DNA of 64,000 nucleotides, from contig OX637804.1 in NCBI GenBank assembly GCA_951802425.1, forward strand, positions 1,178,001 through 1,242,000. The letters are read 5' to 3'. The DNA comes from Clavaria fumosa. Taxonomy: Eukaryota > Basidiomycota > Agaricomycetes > Agaricales > Clavariaceae. Numbering within the stretch: the stretch's first letter is position 1; each line of letters opens with the position of its first letter. A program made the position numbers and the translations under genes. This document shows, one piece after another, positions 32,985 through 43,792 of this stretch. The notes under the pieces are model-generated. The model was not told the DNA's origin and searched no databases. It saw only the letters and a program-made list of their open reading frames with translations.

Positions 32985-33274
32985 TGTTAGGATCGCTTAT
33001 GTAAGCCATCCCAAAGTGCAGTTGTGGAGAAACTGGGGAGGGTTGTTGGAAGGTCACATGACCTGTGGCTGTGGTCAGATTACATAATCGTAAGATCACA
33101 TGACCTGGGCCTGGGCGCATCACGTGATCTGAGAGGTCCGAGCGTGGGAACGCCGGCAAATGCCGAAGCGTTCGCTATATATACTACGTCTTTTCCATTC
33201 TTGTACCCTTTTCCCCTTATCTTAGTATTGTCGTCATGACCTTACGCTTAAGTTGTGTGAGACCCAGTCTGATA
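32985..33274 (+). repeat. Gypsy II 5' LTR
   Basis: 290 bp, TGTTAGGATCGC...GTCTGATA, with a TATA element at 33176-33183 and the inferred start of R at 33219. Matches 40303-40592. Confidence 0.95.
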
Positions 33275-33848
33275 TAATACTAAGATCCGCCTGTCCGCCC
33301 TAGCCCCGTGTCCTAACCCGGCTAGCCTGGACCCTTAATTTCAAACTGTGACACGTTGTCACAGCTCAGCCCCTATCATCCTCTTCTCCTTTACCCTGCC
33401 CGCGGTGTGTAACAGAACCGCGCGAAATTTTTACTGTGTGTAGATACACGTGACCAGACCCAGAGGAAGTCAACTGTGACCCTCCCCAAGTGATACCGAG
33501 TGCCCAAGGCCCGGAACTTTGTTTTACAGCTACGTACCAGTGAATCGTGTAGTGTACAGGGCAAGGAAAGGCCCCTACATAGTCTTTCTGTAGTTTCCTG
33601 GTCCAGTGGACAGGGCCCTTGCTCTGTGACCATTGTCAGAAGGGCGCACGGGCAACTCATTAGGAGTTGTGGAGTGACCACCTGGGACACCATTTGGGCC
33701 CCACGTTAACAAAAGTTTCATAGAATAAGAGTTCTATAGGTACATAAGTACACAGAAGAGCAGCCTAAGAGGACAGGACTGTTAAGAGATCGAAGAAATC
33801 CTGAGTGCCCAAGGCCTGGAACTTTATTTACAGCATCCAGGGCCTGTG

Positions 33849-36627
33849 ATGGCAGACCATGTCGCCCCGCCTGTAGCCCAACCTATGAGGCTTGACCTAT
33901 CTGTTGCCCCCTTTGATGGGCAGAAAAGGAACTTCCGTACATTCCTCCGATCCCTTCGCCTCCTGTTTATGGCGAACCCGACTGTCTATGCTGTGGACCT
34001 GGTGAAGGTCCTTTTTGCTCTGAGCAAAATTACTGGAGAAGGATTCGCTGCAGAGTGGGCGAATATGAAGGTGGAAGAGATCCTGGGTAGTGGCAAGGCC
34101 GGAACCTGGGCAGAGTTTGTGGAGGAGATGAAGCGTGCATTCGATGACCCGAATGACCGTGCGACTGCCCTTGCCGATATTGCAGGGCTGAAACAGGGTG
34201 CCATGACAGCACCAGAGTTCTTCGCGAAATTCGAGACGCTGTCCCGACGGGCGAAGTTGAGTGCAGAGAAGGACTCAGGAATCCTAGTCCATTGGCTGGA
34301 GTTGAACCTGAGTAGGAGGTTGGTGGAGAGAATCTATGGTGTCTCCCCGATGCCAGAGACATATGGAGAATGGAAGGTGCTGGCTGAGAGGCTTGATGCC
34401 CAGCAAAGGCGACTGGATGGGATACTCACGGAACGGACACCGCGACCCACTGTGACCCCTGCGCGACCCACCGCAACCCTACCGCGACCTGCCGTGACCG
34501 TTTCGCGACCTCTTGTGACCCCTCTGCTGTGTACTCCAGATGTGGCCATGGCCCGAGGATGGGCCCCTGCTGATGAGAGATGTTGTTTCCGATGCCACCA
34601 GACTGGCCATGCTGTCCGTTTCTGCCCCCTGCCTGATACGCGTCTGCAGGTCCCAAGGGCCCAAACCCGGGCAGCACCATGTGCCCCCCAAATGGCGGAG
34701 GGATATGAGAAAGAGATTGCATGGCTCCGAGCCTGCATAGAGCTGTGTGAGAGAGAGAGGAGGACTCCCACTGGGGAGAAGAAGTGTGCCAGCCCCCTTT
34801 CCGTCCCTGTGCCTGCTGCAAGTATACCCCGATATACTATCTTGCAGCGGAGACATACCCGAATTGGGGCTGAGGTGAAGGAGGAAGTGAGACTGGCAGA
34901 GCGCCTAACCAGAGTGCGGCCAGAAGTGCGGAAACATGTGCCACGAGAGCTAGCCATCCAGGTGCACTTGGAGGCTTTCAGCACTGGCAAAGGGACCACA
35001 ATGAAGGCCCTTGTTGACTCAGGGTGCACCAACTGCTTCATGGATTTGGAGTGGGCGAAAGGAGTGGGACTGGAGCCATCTCTCCTGCTGAACCCAATCA
35101 CCATGTATAATGTGGATGGGACACAGAACAGGAATGGAAAGGTCCGGTATGGGATAGAGGTGCTGGTGAGAGTTGGTGACCACCAGGAGCGGATCCACTT
35201 TCTGCTGGGAAAGACCCAGTCCCACAAGGTCATCCTTGGGCATGACTGGCTCAAGCGGCATAACCCGGATATCGACTGGCAGAAGGCAGAGCTGAGCCTT
35301 ACCCGCTGCCCCCCACAGTGTTCCCCATCCCCTCGAGCCTCTGCACCCCTGAAAACGAGTACCCTCGCATCCACGAGTATTCTGGACACCCGTTTTCCCA
35401 ACTCTGGCCCTACCCCCGATTGGCCCAGCCGCTACCCTTTGGTGTTTAGTGAAGCGAAGTGGGATGAACTTCCCCGCTCCCGACCAGACTTCGATATTAA
35501 GATCGAGTTCAAAAAGGACCCTGAGCACCTCTCCTCCAAGCTGTATTCTTTGACACAGCAGGAGATGGTGGAGATGAACCGTTGGGTGGATGAGCAGCTT
35601 GCTTCTGGACGAATCCGGCCCTCAAAATCCCCGTATGCCAGCCCCTTCTTCTTCAAACATGAGAAGGACAAACTGCGGCCAATCATCGACTACTCGAGGC
35701 TGAATGCACACCTGATCAAGGACAAGTACCCCCTCCCCCGCATCCGAGACACAGTGGATGTGCTTAAAGGAGCGTCGATCTACTCTAAGATTGATGCAAA
35801 GGGAGGTTTCCCATCTATGCAGGTCTGGCCCGAGCACCAGCACCGCTGTGCCTTCCTGACACCCCGTGGACTCTTTGAACCAGCTGTCATGTGGTTTGGA
35901 CTGCAGAATGCCCCTGCTACCTTCCAACGCTTCATGAATCATGTGTTGAGGGAGGAGATTGCAGGAGGACATGTGAGGGCCTATGTGGATGATGTCATTG
36001 TGTTTGCAGAGGACTTGGCTACACACCGGTACTGGATGGATCGGGTCTTGAGGAAGTTTGGAGAGAATGGGTTGTGTCTCAAACTCAGTAAATGCGAGTT
36101 TGAGAAGAGCGAGATCATCTTCCTGGGGATGAAGATCTCCCACAACAGACTAGAGCATGATCCGGCCAAGGGTGCGGCAGTCCGAGATTGGCCACGTCCC
36201 AAGAATGTGAAGGATGTCCAGAGGTTCAATGGAATGCTGAACTACCTCCGCCGACACATCCCGAATCTTTCTGCCCGGGCAAAGCCACTCTTCCGGCTGA
36301 CTGGGAATGTTCCATGGAAATGGGAGGAGGAGGAGGAAGCAGCCTTCCGAGATCTCCGCCAGGCACTCGTATCGGCCCCGGTCTTGGCTCTGCCTCAGGA
36401 CAAAGGGAGATGGAAGGTAGAGACAGATGCAAGCAACCTGGCAACTGGTGGAGTGCTCTCGCAGCAGCAGATGGATGGAACCTGGAGAGTTGTTGACTAT
36501 ATCTCCAAGGCCCTCACTGCAGCTGAGAAGAACTATGATGTGTACGACAAGGAGTTCTTGGCTGTGATTCGGGCACTTCGCGAGTGGCGAGCATACCTCA
36601 TTGGAGCAGAGGAGACAATTGAGATCT
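33849..36627 (+). CDS. Gypsy II Gag-Pol, N-terminal part (Gag-PR-RT-RH)
   Basis: Gag and Pol lie in one frame, as in Tf1. The ATG at 33849 begins MADHVAPPVAQ. The Gag core (LDLSVAPFDGQKRNFRTFLR, WAEFVEEMKRAFDD) is followed by a CCHC knuckle CFRCHQTGHAVRFC near residue 255, the protease ALVDSGCTNCFMD near 390, reverse transcriptase with LRPIIDYSRLN, YSKIDAKGGF and VRAYVDDVIV, and RNase H with VETDASNLATGGVL and YDKEFLAVIRAL. The frame is cut after ETIEI at 36627 by a solo LTR; the open frame runs on to a stop at 36671. It resumes at 38622 with DHANLQYF, the expected next RNase H residues. No other lesion was seen, so removal of the insert would leave an apparently intact gene. Confidence 0.92.
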
Positions 36628-38616
36628 TGTTATGGATCTGGTACTGGATGCAGTCAGAAATGAGTCACTGAGAGTCAGGATGACTCAGACAGGTCCTCAA
36701 TTCCTTATGCAGTTGGTCTACAGGACTAGTAGATCCTCCAGTTCCATACCTTCCTGCTAACAGTATTGAAACCAACACTGCTAGCAAGGCATTGCTTTGG
36801 GCAGATATTATTATTAGTTAGTAACCTAAGTCACAACATCCCATGGGCTTAGCCATTGACCTCCATAGTCTGCCTCAACCTGGTATCACTCCACAGGTTG
36901 ATACTATGGCTCAATGACTGACCACTCCATAGGTATTGCACACTTAAGCCAAATTAATGTAGATAGGTCAAAATAGATCAGTGAATAGGTAGCTAACCAG
37001 ACACAGGAGAAACAAGCTGAAGAGTTCATGAGATTCTCCTGGTCTTGTAGACCATTCTACCTCTATAAACCACCGCCTAATTCTCAGTACTTGGCTAGCT
37101 ATTCACTACTTACTCTGATGAACACAGTAGTACTATGTACAGTACAGTACCTTGTACATCATACTAAAATATTCATAACTGGCTCAATACTTACTGCGCC
37201 GAGGGGAGCCGGCACAGGGCGGCTCGTTCGAAGCCTGGGTACCTTTGGGTACCCAGATCACTTGACCAGACTAAGTCCTTAGTCAGCAGATACTACATTT
37301 AGTTTAACTAGACCCTGTCCTTAGTTTTACTAAATATGTCCTTAGCTCCGTGGGGAGCTAGACTCAGGCTTAGTCCTTTTGCAGGATGGTTCAATCGATG
37401 AGTGGGTACGTAATGATGCCTGGAACGCGAAGTTCCGCCGGCTATTTATACTCAAATTCGGGTACCTACTACATTTGGAAGAATACAGCATAGCTCCTTA
37501 ATTAGTAGTCCTAACATACCGTTTAAGGACTCTAAATTAAGGAGAATTCAGTGGCTTTACATATCAGGTAAGATCATAATTTTATCTTATCTCCTCATTG
37601 AGATATTTCATCTCGAACATTCCAGTATATCTAAAAATAATCATATTGAGTCATACTGACTCAATGCCAGGGGCCCAAACGTCGGGGATTGTGGGGAAGG
37701 ACCCCACAATCGCCCCCGATCGCTTCTGCGACGCTCCGCGGCATTCCCGGCCTCGATCGCATCGTCTTTTCGTCCATACCTTCTTTGCTTCCTCTTATCT
37801 TCCCCATACTAGCCATAACTAAGTGCATCTAGACTTATTTAGTATGTGTTTCACCCCTAGACTATGCTATGTATGTACTAGCAAGGTCCTGACATAAGGG
37901 AAGAGGTAGGGAGGGCTGAGGGATTGTGCACGAAAGTTCACGAGTGCACAATCCCTTGATATGGATGAGTAGTCCATATTTGGTAGTGTGGCATCGCCGG
38001 CCATCGCTCCCAACCTGCCACTGTGGGAACTGAGCCAGTCCATCGGTCCTTGATCACTTGATCGAGGTCCGATCGTGATCAGGACTGTCCCCACAGTGTT
38101 ACTATACTGGCAGACTTGTACCTTCGAGTCGCAGCGCTGTATCTAAACCGCAAACGCTCCCTCCCTTTCGCAAACTTGCAGAAAGGAGCCTGTAGACCAC
38201 TCCCACACTTCTGTCTGTTTAGATTTTCCTATTTCCTAGCCATCCAAACGCTATTTGTCTTTTATGTAGAAGAAGCCACTAGATCAATATTATTTACTTT
38301 AAGGAACTAATAACCGTTATTTCCTTTCGCAAATTTGGAATTAAGGGTTGTCAAGGCATAGGAATCGAACGGTATCAACCGCATCTTTGTGCGGTTCCTG
38401 GTTCTTGCTCTAGAGCCCCATCTTTCTCTGAGTATAGAATGATTGCAGTTCTTACTCTGGATGGCTAACCAAAATTAGTTGTTTCCATGGCTATTGGTAC
38501 ATAGGCACATGTAGATAAGGCCATAGGCTTGTTAGGCTAATGAGACGCATATTTGTGGAGCTTCCAGACAAGGAGAAAGGCTAAACATAGTAAGGTAAGT
38601 ACTTGACACCCTAACA
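36628..38616 (+). mobile_element. Solo LTR (1,989 bp) nested in gypsy II pol
   Basis: The insert begins TGTTATGGATC, ends CCCTAACA, and is flanked by the 5-bp duplication GATCT (36623-36627 and 38617-38621). It encodes no recognisable protein and lacks PR, RT or IN, so a solo LTR left by recombination is the simplest reading; a non-autonomous LTR element is possible. Small hairpins such as GATTGTGGGGAAGGACCCCACAATC near 37690 (arms GATTGTGGGG/CCCCACAATC) are visible. It is not related by eye to the LTRs of gypsy I, II or III. Confidence 0.85.
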
Positions 38617-38621
38617 GATCT

Positions 38622-40291
38622 GGATGGACCATGCAAACCTCCAGTACTTCCGGAAGCCCCAGAAGTTGAAGCCGAGGCAGGTTCGTTGGGTTGGAGAGCT
38701 CCAGTGCTTTGACTTTGAGATAAAGTATCGCACTGGCAAGTCGAATACAAAGGCAGATGCACTCTCCCGGAGACCGGACTATGGAGAGATGGTGGAGGAG
38801 GATGCACCGGTGCAGGTTTTCCCGGAAACGGAAGTCCGTGTGTCATTCACATCGGAAATGGAGACGCTACTCCAGAAAAATAGCGCGGTACACATACAGA
38901 AGCCGGAGGAGCTTGATGATGAGTGGACACGAGATCGTGCTGGACTCTGGCGGAAGGGGATAGTCACTTGGGTCCCCCTAGGAGCTCGTGAGGCCGTTCT
39001 CGAGTTTGAGCATGACCTCCCTGCTGCTGGACACCCTGGGCCCCGGAAGTTGAGAGCAGCACTAGTGAAGGGTTATTGGTGGCCGGACATGGTAAAAGAT
39101 GCGGATCGGTATGCCCAGGGGTGTGAGACATGCCAGCGGACGAAGCCCGACCGTACCAAGCATGCTGCCCCACTGCACCCCCATCTGGTGCCCGATGGTC
39201 CCTGGTCAGTGATTTCATGGGACATAGTCGGTCCCCTCCCCCTCTCCCGTGGACATAATGCCATCCTTGTTATTGTCGACAAATTCACGAAACGGACACT
39301 GCTCGAAGCGATTGGGCTTGACCTCACAGGACTTGGAGCGGCGCGTCTCCTCCGGGATCGAGTGTTTCGTGACCATGGAGTCCCTCACAAGGTTGTGAGT
39401 GACCGGGGGTCCCAGTTTGTGTCCCGCTTCATGAAGGAGTTCTACTCCATGATCCGGGTAAAGGCAAATCCAAGTACTGCCTTTCATCCACAGACTGATG
39501 GACAGACGGAACGGGCGAACCAGGAGATGGAGATCTATCTCCGGGCTTATGTGGACCATCTCCAGGATGACTGGGCTGAATGGTTGTCCACTGCGGAGTT
39601 TGCTCTTAATAATCGTGAGCACTCAGCGACAGGACAGACACCTTTCTTCCTCGATTATGGACGACACCCATGGAATGGGGGGCTCCGGCCACCTTCTGAG
39701 GTGAACCCGGCGGCAGACGAGTGGATGGCTAAGCTCACGGAGTCCCGAAGAGCAGCCAAGGAGGCAATGGAGAAAGCGGTGGCAGCGATGAAGAAGAGCT
39801 ACGATAAGGGGAAACGCCCAAGTCGGGAGTACTCTGAGGGAGATCTGGTCTGGCTGGATACTAGAAACTTGAAGATGGACCGGCCCTGTAAAAAGCTTGA
39901 CAACAAGAGAGCAGGCCCCTTTGCAGTTGAGGAGAAGGTGGGACCTGCTGGGTATCGCCTCAAGCTCCCTCGGGCCTGGCGCATCCATCGGGTCTTCAAT
40001 GAGTTGCTGTTGACACCATACCACCCCCCCTCCTTCCCTTCTCAGAACCTGCCTCCCCCTCCACCCCCTACGATTGATGACGACCACCTGGAGTATGATG
40101 TGGAGGCGATCCTTGATGTTAAGAAGGTGGGACGTGGGGTGAAGTACTTGGTGAAGTGGTTGGGATATCCAGTGGAGGAAAACACTTGGGAGCCCCGTAG
40201 GAACCTCACTAACGTAACGTTGCTTCTCCGGGACTTCTTCCTCTCCCACCCCGACAAGGCCAAGCTAGCTGGTCGGGACGCCCAGCCTTAA
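38622..40291 (+). CDS. Gypsy II Pol, C-terminal part (RH end, IN, chromodomain)
   Basis: The frame continues gag-pol after the nested solo LTR and ends with TAA at 40289-40291. DHANLQYFRKPQ and GKSNTKADALSRRPD close RNase H. The integrase zinc finger is HPGPRKLRAALVKGYWW with CETCQRTK. The catalytic core has WDIVGPL, VVSDRGSQF and QTERANQE, giving D, D, E. A GPF module (NKRAGPFAVEEKV) precedes a chromodomain (YDVEAILDVKKVGRGVKYLV, then KWLGYPVEENTWEP) with the expected aromatic positions. Chromodomains of this kind direct chromovirus integration to particular chromatin. No internal stop was seen. Confidence 0.93.
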
Positions 40292-40302
40292 GAGGGGGGT
40301 GA

Positions 40303-40592
40303 TGTTAGGATCGCTTATGTAAGCCATCCCAAAGTGCAGTTGTGGAGAAACTGGGGAGGGTTGTTGGAAGGTCACATGACCTGTGGCTGTGGTCAGATTA
40401 CATAATCGTAAGATCACATGACCTGGGCCTGGGCGCATCACGTGATCTGAGAGGTCCGAGCGTGGGAACGCCGGCAAATGCCGAAGCGTTCGCTATATAT
40501 ACTACGTCTTTTCCATTCTTGTACCCTTTTCCCCTTATCTTAGTATTGTCGTCATGACCTTACGCTTAAGTTGTGTGAGACCCAGTCTGATA
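40303..40592 (+). repeat. Gypsy II 3' LTR
   Basis: 290 bp matching the 5' LTR at every position compared, followed by the duplication CCATC. A purine run AGAGGGGGG lies directly upstream. Confidence 0.95.
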
Positions 40593-40597
40593 CCATC

Positions 40598-42160
40598 ACC
40601 CTCTCTCCTCCCTTTCTCCCATCCCCAGCAACGACGATAGCGGCGACAGCACCCTCACCCTCACCTCCAACGATGACGACGACGGCGGCAGCACCCTCAC
40701 CCTCTCCCTCCTCCAGCGATGACGACGACGGCGGCGGTACCCTCACCCTCTCTCTCCTCCAGCGATGACGGCGACGGCGGCGGCACCTCCTCCCTCTCCC
40801 TCACCCTCTCCTTCAGTGACAACCACGGCAGCGGCGGCACCCTCAGCGAGGGGCCACCAGGTGCGCCCTCTCCCTTTTTTCATGATTCTTTTCAATTTTT
40901 TTTAATCTACAGGGCGATGGGGGGCGACAGCACTTCTCCGTCTCCTCTCTCTCACTCTCCTCACTCTCCCTCTCCTCCCTCTCCTCCCTCCCTCTCTCCT
41001 CCCTCTCTCCTCCCTCTTCCTTCCCCTCCCTCTCTCCTCCAGCAACTACGACGACGGCAGCGGCAACAGAGCAACAGCGGCGGCGGCGACGGGGGCGGCA
41101 GTGGCGGCAGCGACAGCAGCGGCGGCGGCGGCGGCAGCGACAGCAGCAGCGGCGGCGGCGGCGGCAGCGACAGCAGCAGCGGCGGCGGCGGCGGCAGCGA
41201 CAGCAGCGGCGGCGACGGGGGCGGCAGCGACAGCGGCGGTGACAGCGGCGGCAGTGACAGCGACGGCGGCGGCGGCAGCGACAGCGGCGGCAACGGCGGC
41301 GGCAACAGCAAGGGCAGCAGCGGCGGCAACAGCGAGGGCAGCAGCAGCGGCAGCAACAACGACGGCGGCAGCGACGGCGACAGCGGCGGCAGTGACGGCG
41401 GCGGCGGCGGCAGCAGCAACATCGACGGCAGCGGCAGCAACAATGACGGCGGCGGCGGCAGTGACGGCGACGGCAGCAACAATGACGGCGGCAGCGGCAG
41501 TGACGGCGACAGCAGCGGCGGTGGCGGCGGCGGCAACAGCGGCGGCAGCAACATCGACGGCAGCGGCAGCAACAACGACGGCGGCAGCGGCAGCGACGGT
41601 GACGGCGGCGGCAGTGACAGCGGCGGTGACAGTGGCGGCGACAGCGGCGGTGACAGCGGCGGCGGCAGCGGCAGCAACAACGACGGCGACGGCGGCGGCA
41701 ACAATGACGGTGACGGCAGCGGCAACAACGACGGCGACGGCGGCGGCAACAGCGGCGGCGGCAACAATGACAGCGACGGCGGCGGCAACAATGATGGTGA
41801 CGGCGGCGGCAACAACGACGGCGACGGCGGCGGCAACAACGACGGCGACGGCGGCGGCAACAACGACGGCGACGGCGGCGGCAACAACGACGGCGACGGC
41901 GGCGGCAACAACGACGGCAACGGCGGCGGCAACAGCGGCGGCAGCAACAACGACGGCAACGGCGGCGGCAACAACGACGGCAACGGCGGCAGCAACAGTG
42001 GCGGCGGCGGCGGCAGCAGCAGCAATGGCCCAGGCCCCCTACTGCAGTCACAGACTGACAGTGGGGACCTGGGCCATTGATTTTGTGCTGGCTGGTGTGC
42101 AGAGGAAGGAAGGAGCAGTGGTGGCAGCAGGAAGCGGCACATAGCACTACCATAGTCTAC
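40598..42160 (+). repeat. Trinucleotide-rich repeat, copy 1
   Basis: CT-rich segments (ACCCTCACCCTCTC) give way at about 41040 to a 1-kb GGC/AAC/GAC array that can be read as a Ser/Gly/Asn/Asp repeat protein of 453 codons on the plus strand and as equally long Arg/Cys or Pro/Leu frames on the other, so no frame is credible as a gene. The end carries AATGGCCCAGGCCCCC ... ACCTGGGCCATT (42025-42079), an inverted pair. CACCCTCAGCGAGGGGCCACCAGG (core CAGCGAGGGGCCACC, 40840-40863) and the end motif recur in inverted orientation at 63790-63820 and 52943-52997. The gypsy II target site lies at its left edge. Confidence 0.75.
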
Positions 42161-42250
42161 TGTAGTATCAACCTGGGCTACCATTTGAGACAAGTAAACT
42201 ATTGAATCACCTTTGCATACTCTGGTGCATTGTATGGGATCTACTCAGTC

Positions 42251-42380
42251 TACAGAGCAATATATAGGAACTACCATTACTACCATTACTACAGAGCAAT
42301 ATATGGGAACTACTGTTACTACAGAGCAATATATGGGAACTACCATTACTACAGAGCAATATATGGGATCTACTGGGTCT
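42251..42380. repeat. Short tandem repeat around GAGCAATATATGGGA
   Basis: Four copies of ACAGAGCAATATATGGGA (first copy AGCAATATATAGGA) are separated by ACTACCATTACT-type triplets, with a period of about 30-45 bp. No spacer diversity or associated genes. Confidence 0.85.
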
Positions 42381-42459
42381 ATATAACGCGTTACTAGCTA
42401 CTGAGCTACTGCTGCTACCATGACTACATAGTACTATATTGTTTGAGCTTTTTTTCCTG

Positions 42460-43415
42460 ATGAAGCTGGGCAGCAGCGGAAGCCCAAGCTGGGCGGCTGC
42501 GGCCGCCTTCGGACGTGAATCTGCGGAAATGGCCACGTGCGGGGGCAGAACCTGCACTGCCAGAGGGGCAGGGAGAGACGCAAGCGATGCGAAAGAGCCG
42601 GGCGCGGCTTGGGGATGCGGCTGCGAGTGGCCCTGACTGAGGCGCTGGATTGTCAGCCTCACTGCCTCAGCGAAGACAGGATGCCCGAGGACTTGGTCGA
42701 GAGTGAGCGTCGGGTCTGCCCGATGACCCGCGCCCCCTGGCCCAGCTGACGGAGCAGCAGGGGCGAGCGATGGAGCTGGAGCCGCGGATGGCCCGGGCGC
42801 AGCCCCGCCGGCCGAGTCCCCGGGGCTCGCTGGAGCATTTGCGCCCCGACCCGGAGGGGAGGGTGAGGATGGCGGCTGACCAGGCCTGGAAGCAGGCGAG
42901 TTTGCTGGGGCGCGGCGGGGCGGAGAAGGAGGTGGCGCGGTCAACGCCGCCAGTGCGAGAGTGGAGGCCCGGCCCCGCGGAGAGGAAGGGGGGGGGCTCC
43001 TGTGGGGGCGAGAGGCCTAGGATCCTGCGAGGCCGGCGAAGCAGAAGGGGGGCGATGCCCCGATGGTCTGAGGTCCCTGGTCCTCGCCAGAGGACCCTCC
43101 CAGCCCCAAAGGCTCTTCAGGAGCCGGGTGGTCATGACGGACTCTCTTCCTCCCAGGATCTCTACCTGCCGGGGGTGGTGGGGAACCCGAGGCCGCCCTG
43201 GTCCGCGCTTGCGACACCCCGCCAGATCCGGGAGGTACCGATGAGGCCGGGCCCAGCCAGACGTGAGCGCGAAGAGCCGGGACTGGAATCCCACCACCGG
43301 CGGGCAGGGGATCAGACCCGGGTGGCGGCGGGCCAAGCTGCCCGGAGTCCTGAGGGGAGTCTCCCTGAAGGGCGAAGTCACGGGGAGCAGTGGCACTGAG
43401 AGTCGTGATAGCCAT
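42460..43415 (-). pseudogene. First (gag-like) ORF of the YR retrotransposon
   Basis: An ATG at 43415-43413 lies exactly at the inner edge of repeat A1 and opens a 132-codon frame (MAITTLSATAPRDFALQG) rich in Pro, Gly and Ser. A second frame (42944-42500) continues with LTLDQVLGHPVFAEAVRLTI and QRLSQGHSQPHP. The segment 42523-42690 is duplicated at 30333-30505. The first ORF of Ngaro-like elements lies in this position, but no Gag domain or zinc knuckle is recognisable, so the role is inferred from position only. Whether the frames are joined by an intron is not resolved. Confidence 0.45.
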
Positions 43416-43650
43416 AACGCGAAATGATGTAAGGAGCGAGTGTGGAGGATGTGGGTGAGCCTCGGGAAATGGATGAGAGCGACACTTAAATAGGTGCAGA
43501 GGGGGAATATGATGTCATCTGGGTAAGTTGAGAGGCATTGAGACGCGATGGATCGCGGGCAGCAAACATGGTTGCACGTGACTGATGAGGCCTTTCGTTG
43601 GCCAAGACATCGTCTTCTTGTCACATTCTTGTGACCGAACCCTCCCATCT
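43415..43650 (-). repeat. YR element repeat A1 (5' terminal)
   Basis: 236 bp matching A2 at 15201-15443 except for the 7-bp duplication there. Its outer end GGGAGGGTTCGG (minus strand) starts 143 bp before the ATG of the downstream membrane-protein gene. Confidence 0.85.
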
Positions 43651-43792
43651 GCAGAAGTCACGTGTCCATTCCAGTTTTGTGTTCGTGTTCGAGCAAAGTC
43701 TGCACTGTGTTACAATGCCATGCCAAACCGTAGTACTCGGCCTTGGCATACGTCCCATCTCTCCGTGAACTGCTCATGTTGGGCTGCAGGAC

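Larger units (their letters stand above)
32985..40592 (+). mobile_element. Ty3/gypsy element II, recent, self-primed chromovirus
   Basis: LTRs 32985-33274 and 40303-40592 are each 290 bp and showed no difference on reading. The flanks carry the 5-bp duplication CCATC (32980-32984 and 40593-40597). One base after the 5' LTR, AATACTAAGAT (33276-33286) is the exact reverse complement of ATCTTAGTATT (33219-33229) inside the LTR, 43 bp after the start of TATATATA (33176), so the mRNA 5' end could prime its own reverse transcription as in Tf1/sushi elements. AGAGGGGGGTGA before the 3' LTR is the polypurine tract. A single gag-pol frame, ending in a chromodomain, is split only by a nested solo LTR. 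Matching LTRs imply very recent insertion. Confidence 0.93.
14951..43650 (-). mobile_element. PAT/Ngaro-type YR retrotransposon with nested insertions
   Basis: Reading the minus strand 5' to 3', the order is A1 (43650-43415), a degenerate first ORF from 43415, RT/RNase H-like fragments (29383-28088), a tyrosine recombinase (27390-26686), B1 (26757-26640 continued by 15510-15441), A2 (15443-15201) and B2 (15138-14951). This split direct repeat layout is known for PAT- and Ngaro-type YR retrotransposons. The outer end of A (AGATGGGAG) and the outer end of B (CCAAGA) share AGA, and the internal B1/A2 junction holds that triplet once (CCAAGATGGG), as expected of a circular intermediate. Flanks show no target duplication beyond TCT. 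A1 and A2 differ mainly by a 7-bp duplication and B1 and B2 by about one base in 118, so insertion was recent, while the coding parts are degenerate, implying mobilisation in trans. Later insertions split B1 and the interior. Confidence 0.75.

Noticed and set aside
40719..42080. Ser/Gly/Asn/Asp-rich protein of 453 codons
   Set aside because: All frames on both strands are open across the trinucleotide array, so length is no evidence for coding; there is no start context, intron or conserved domain.
42207..42450. Repeat-containing C-terminal part of a minus-strand ORF (SSHILLCSNGS)
   Set aside because: It is a translation of the short tandem repeat at 42251-42380, not conserved coding sequence.
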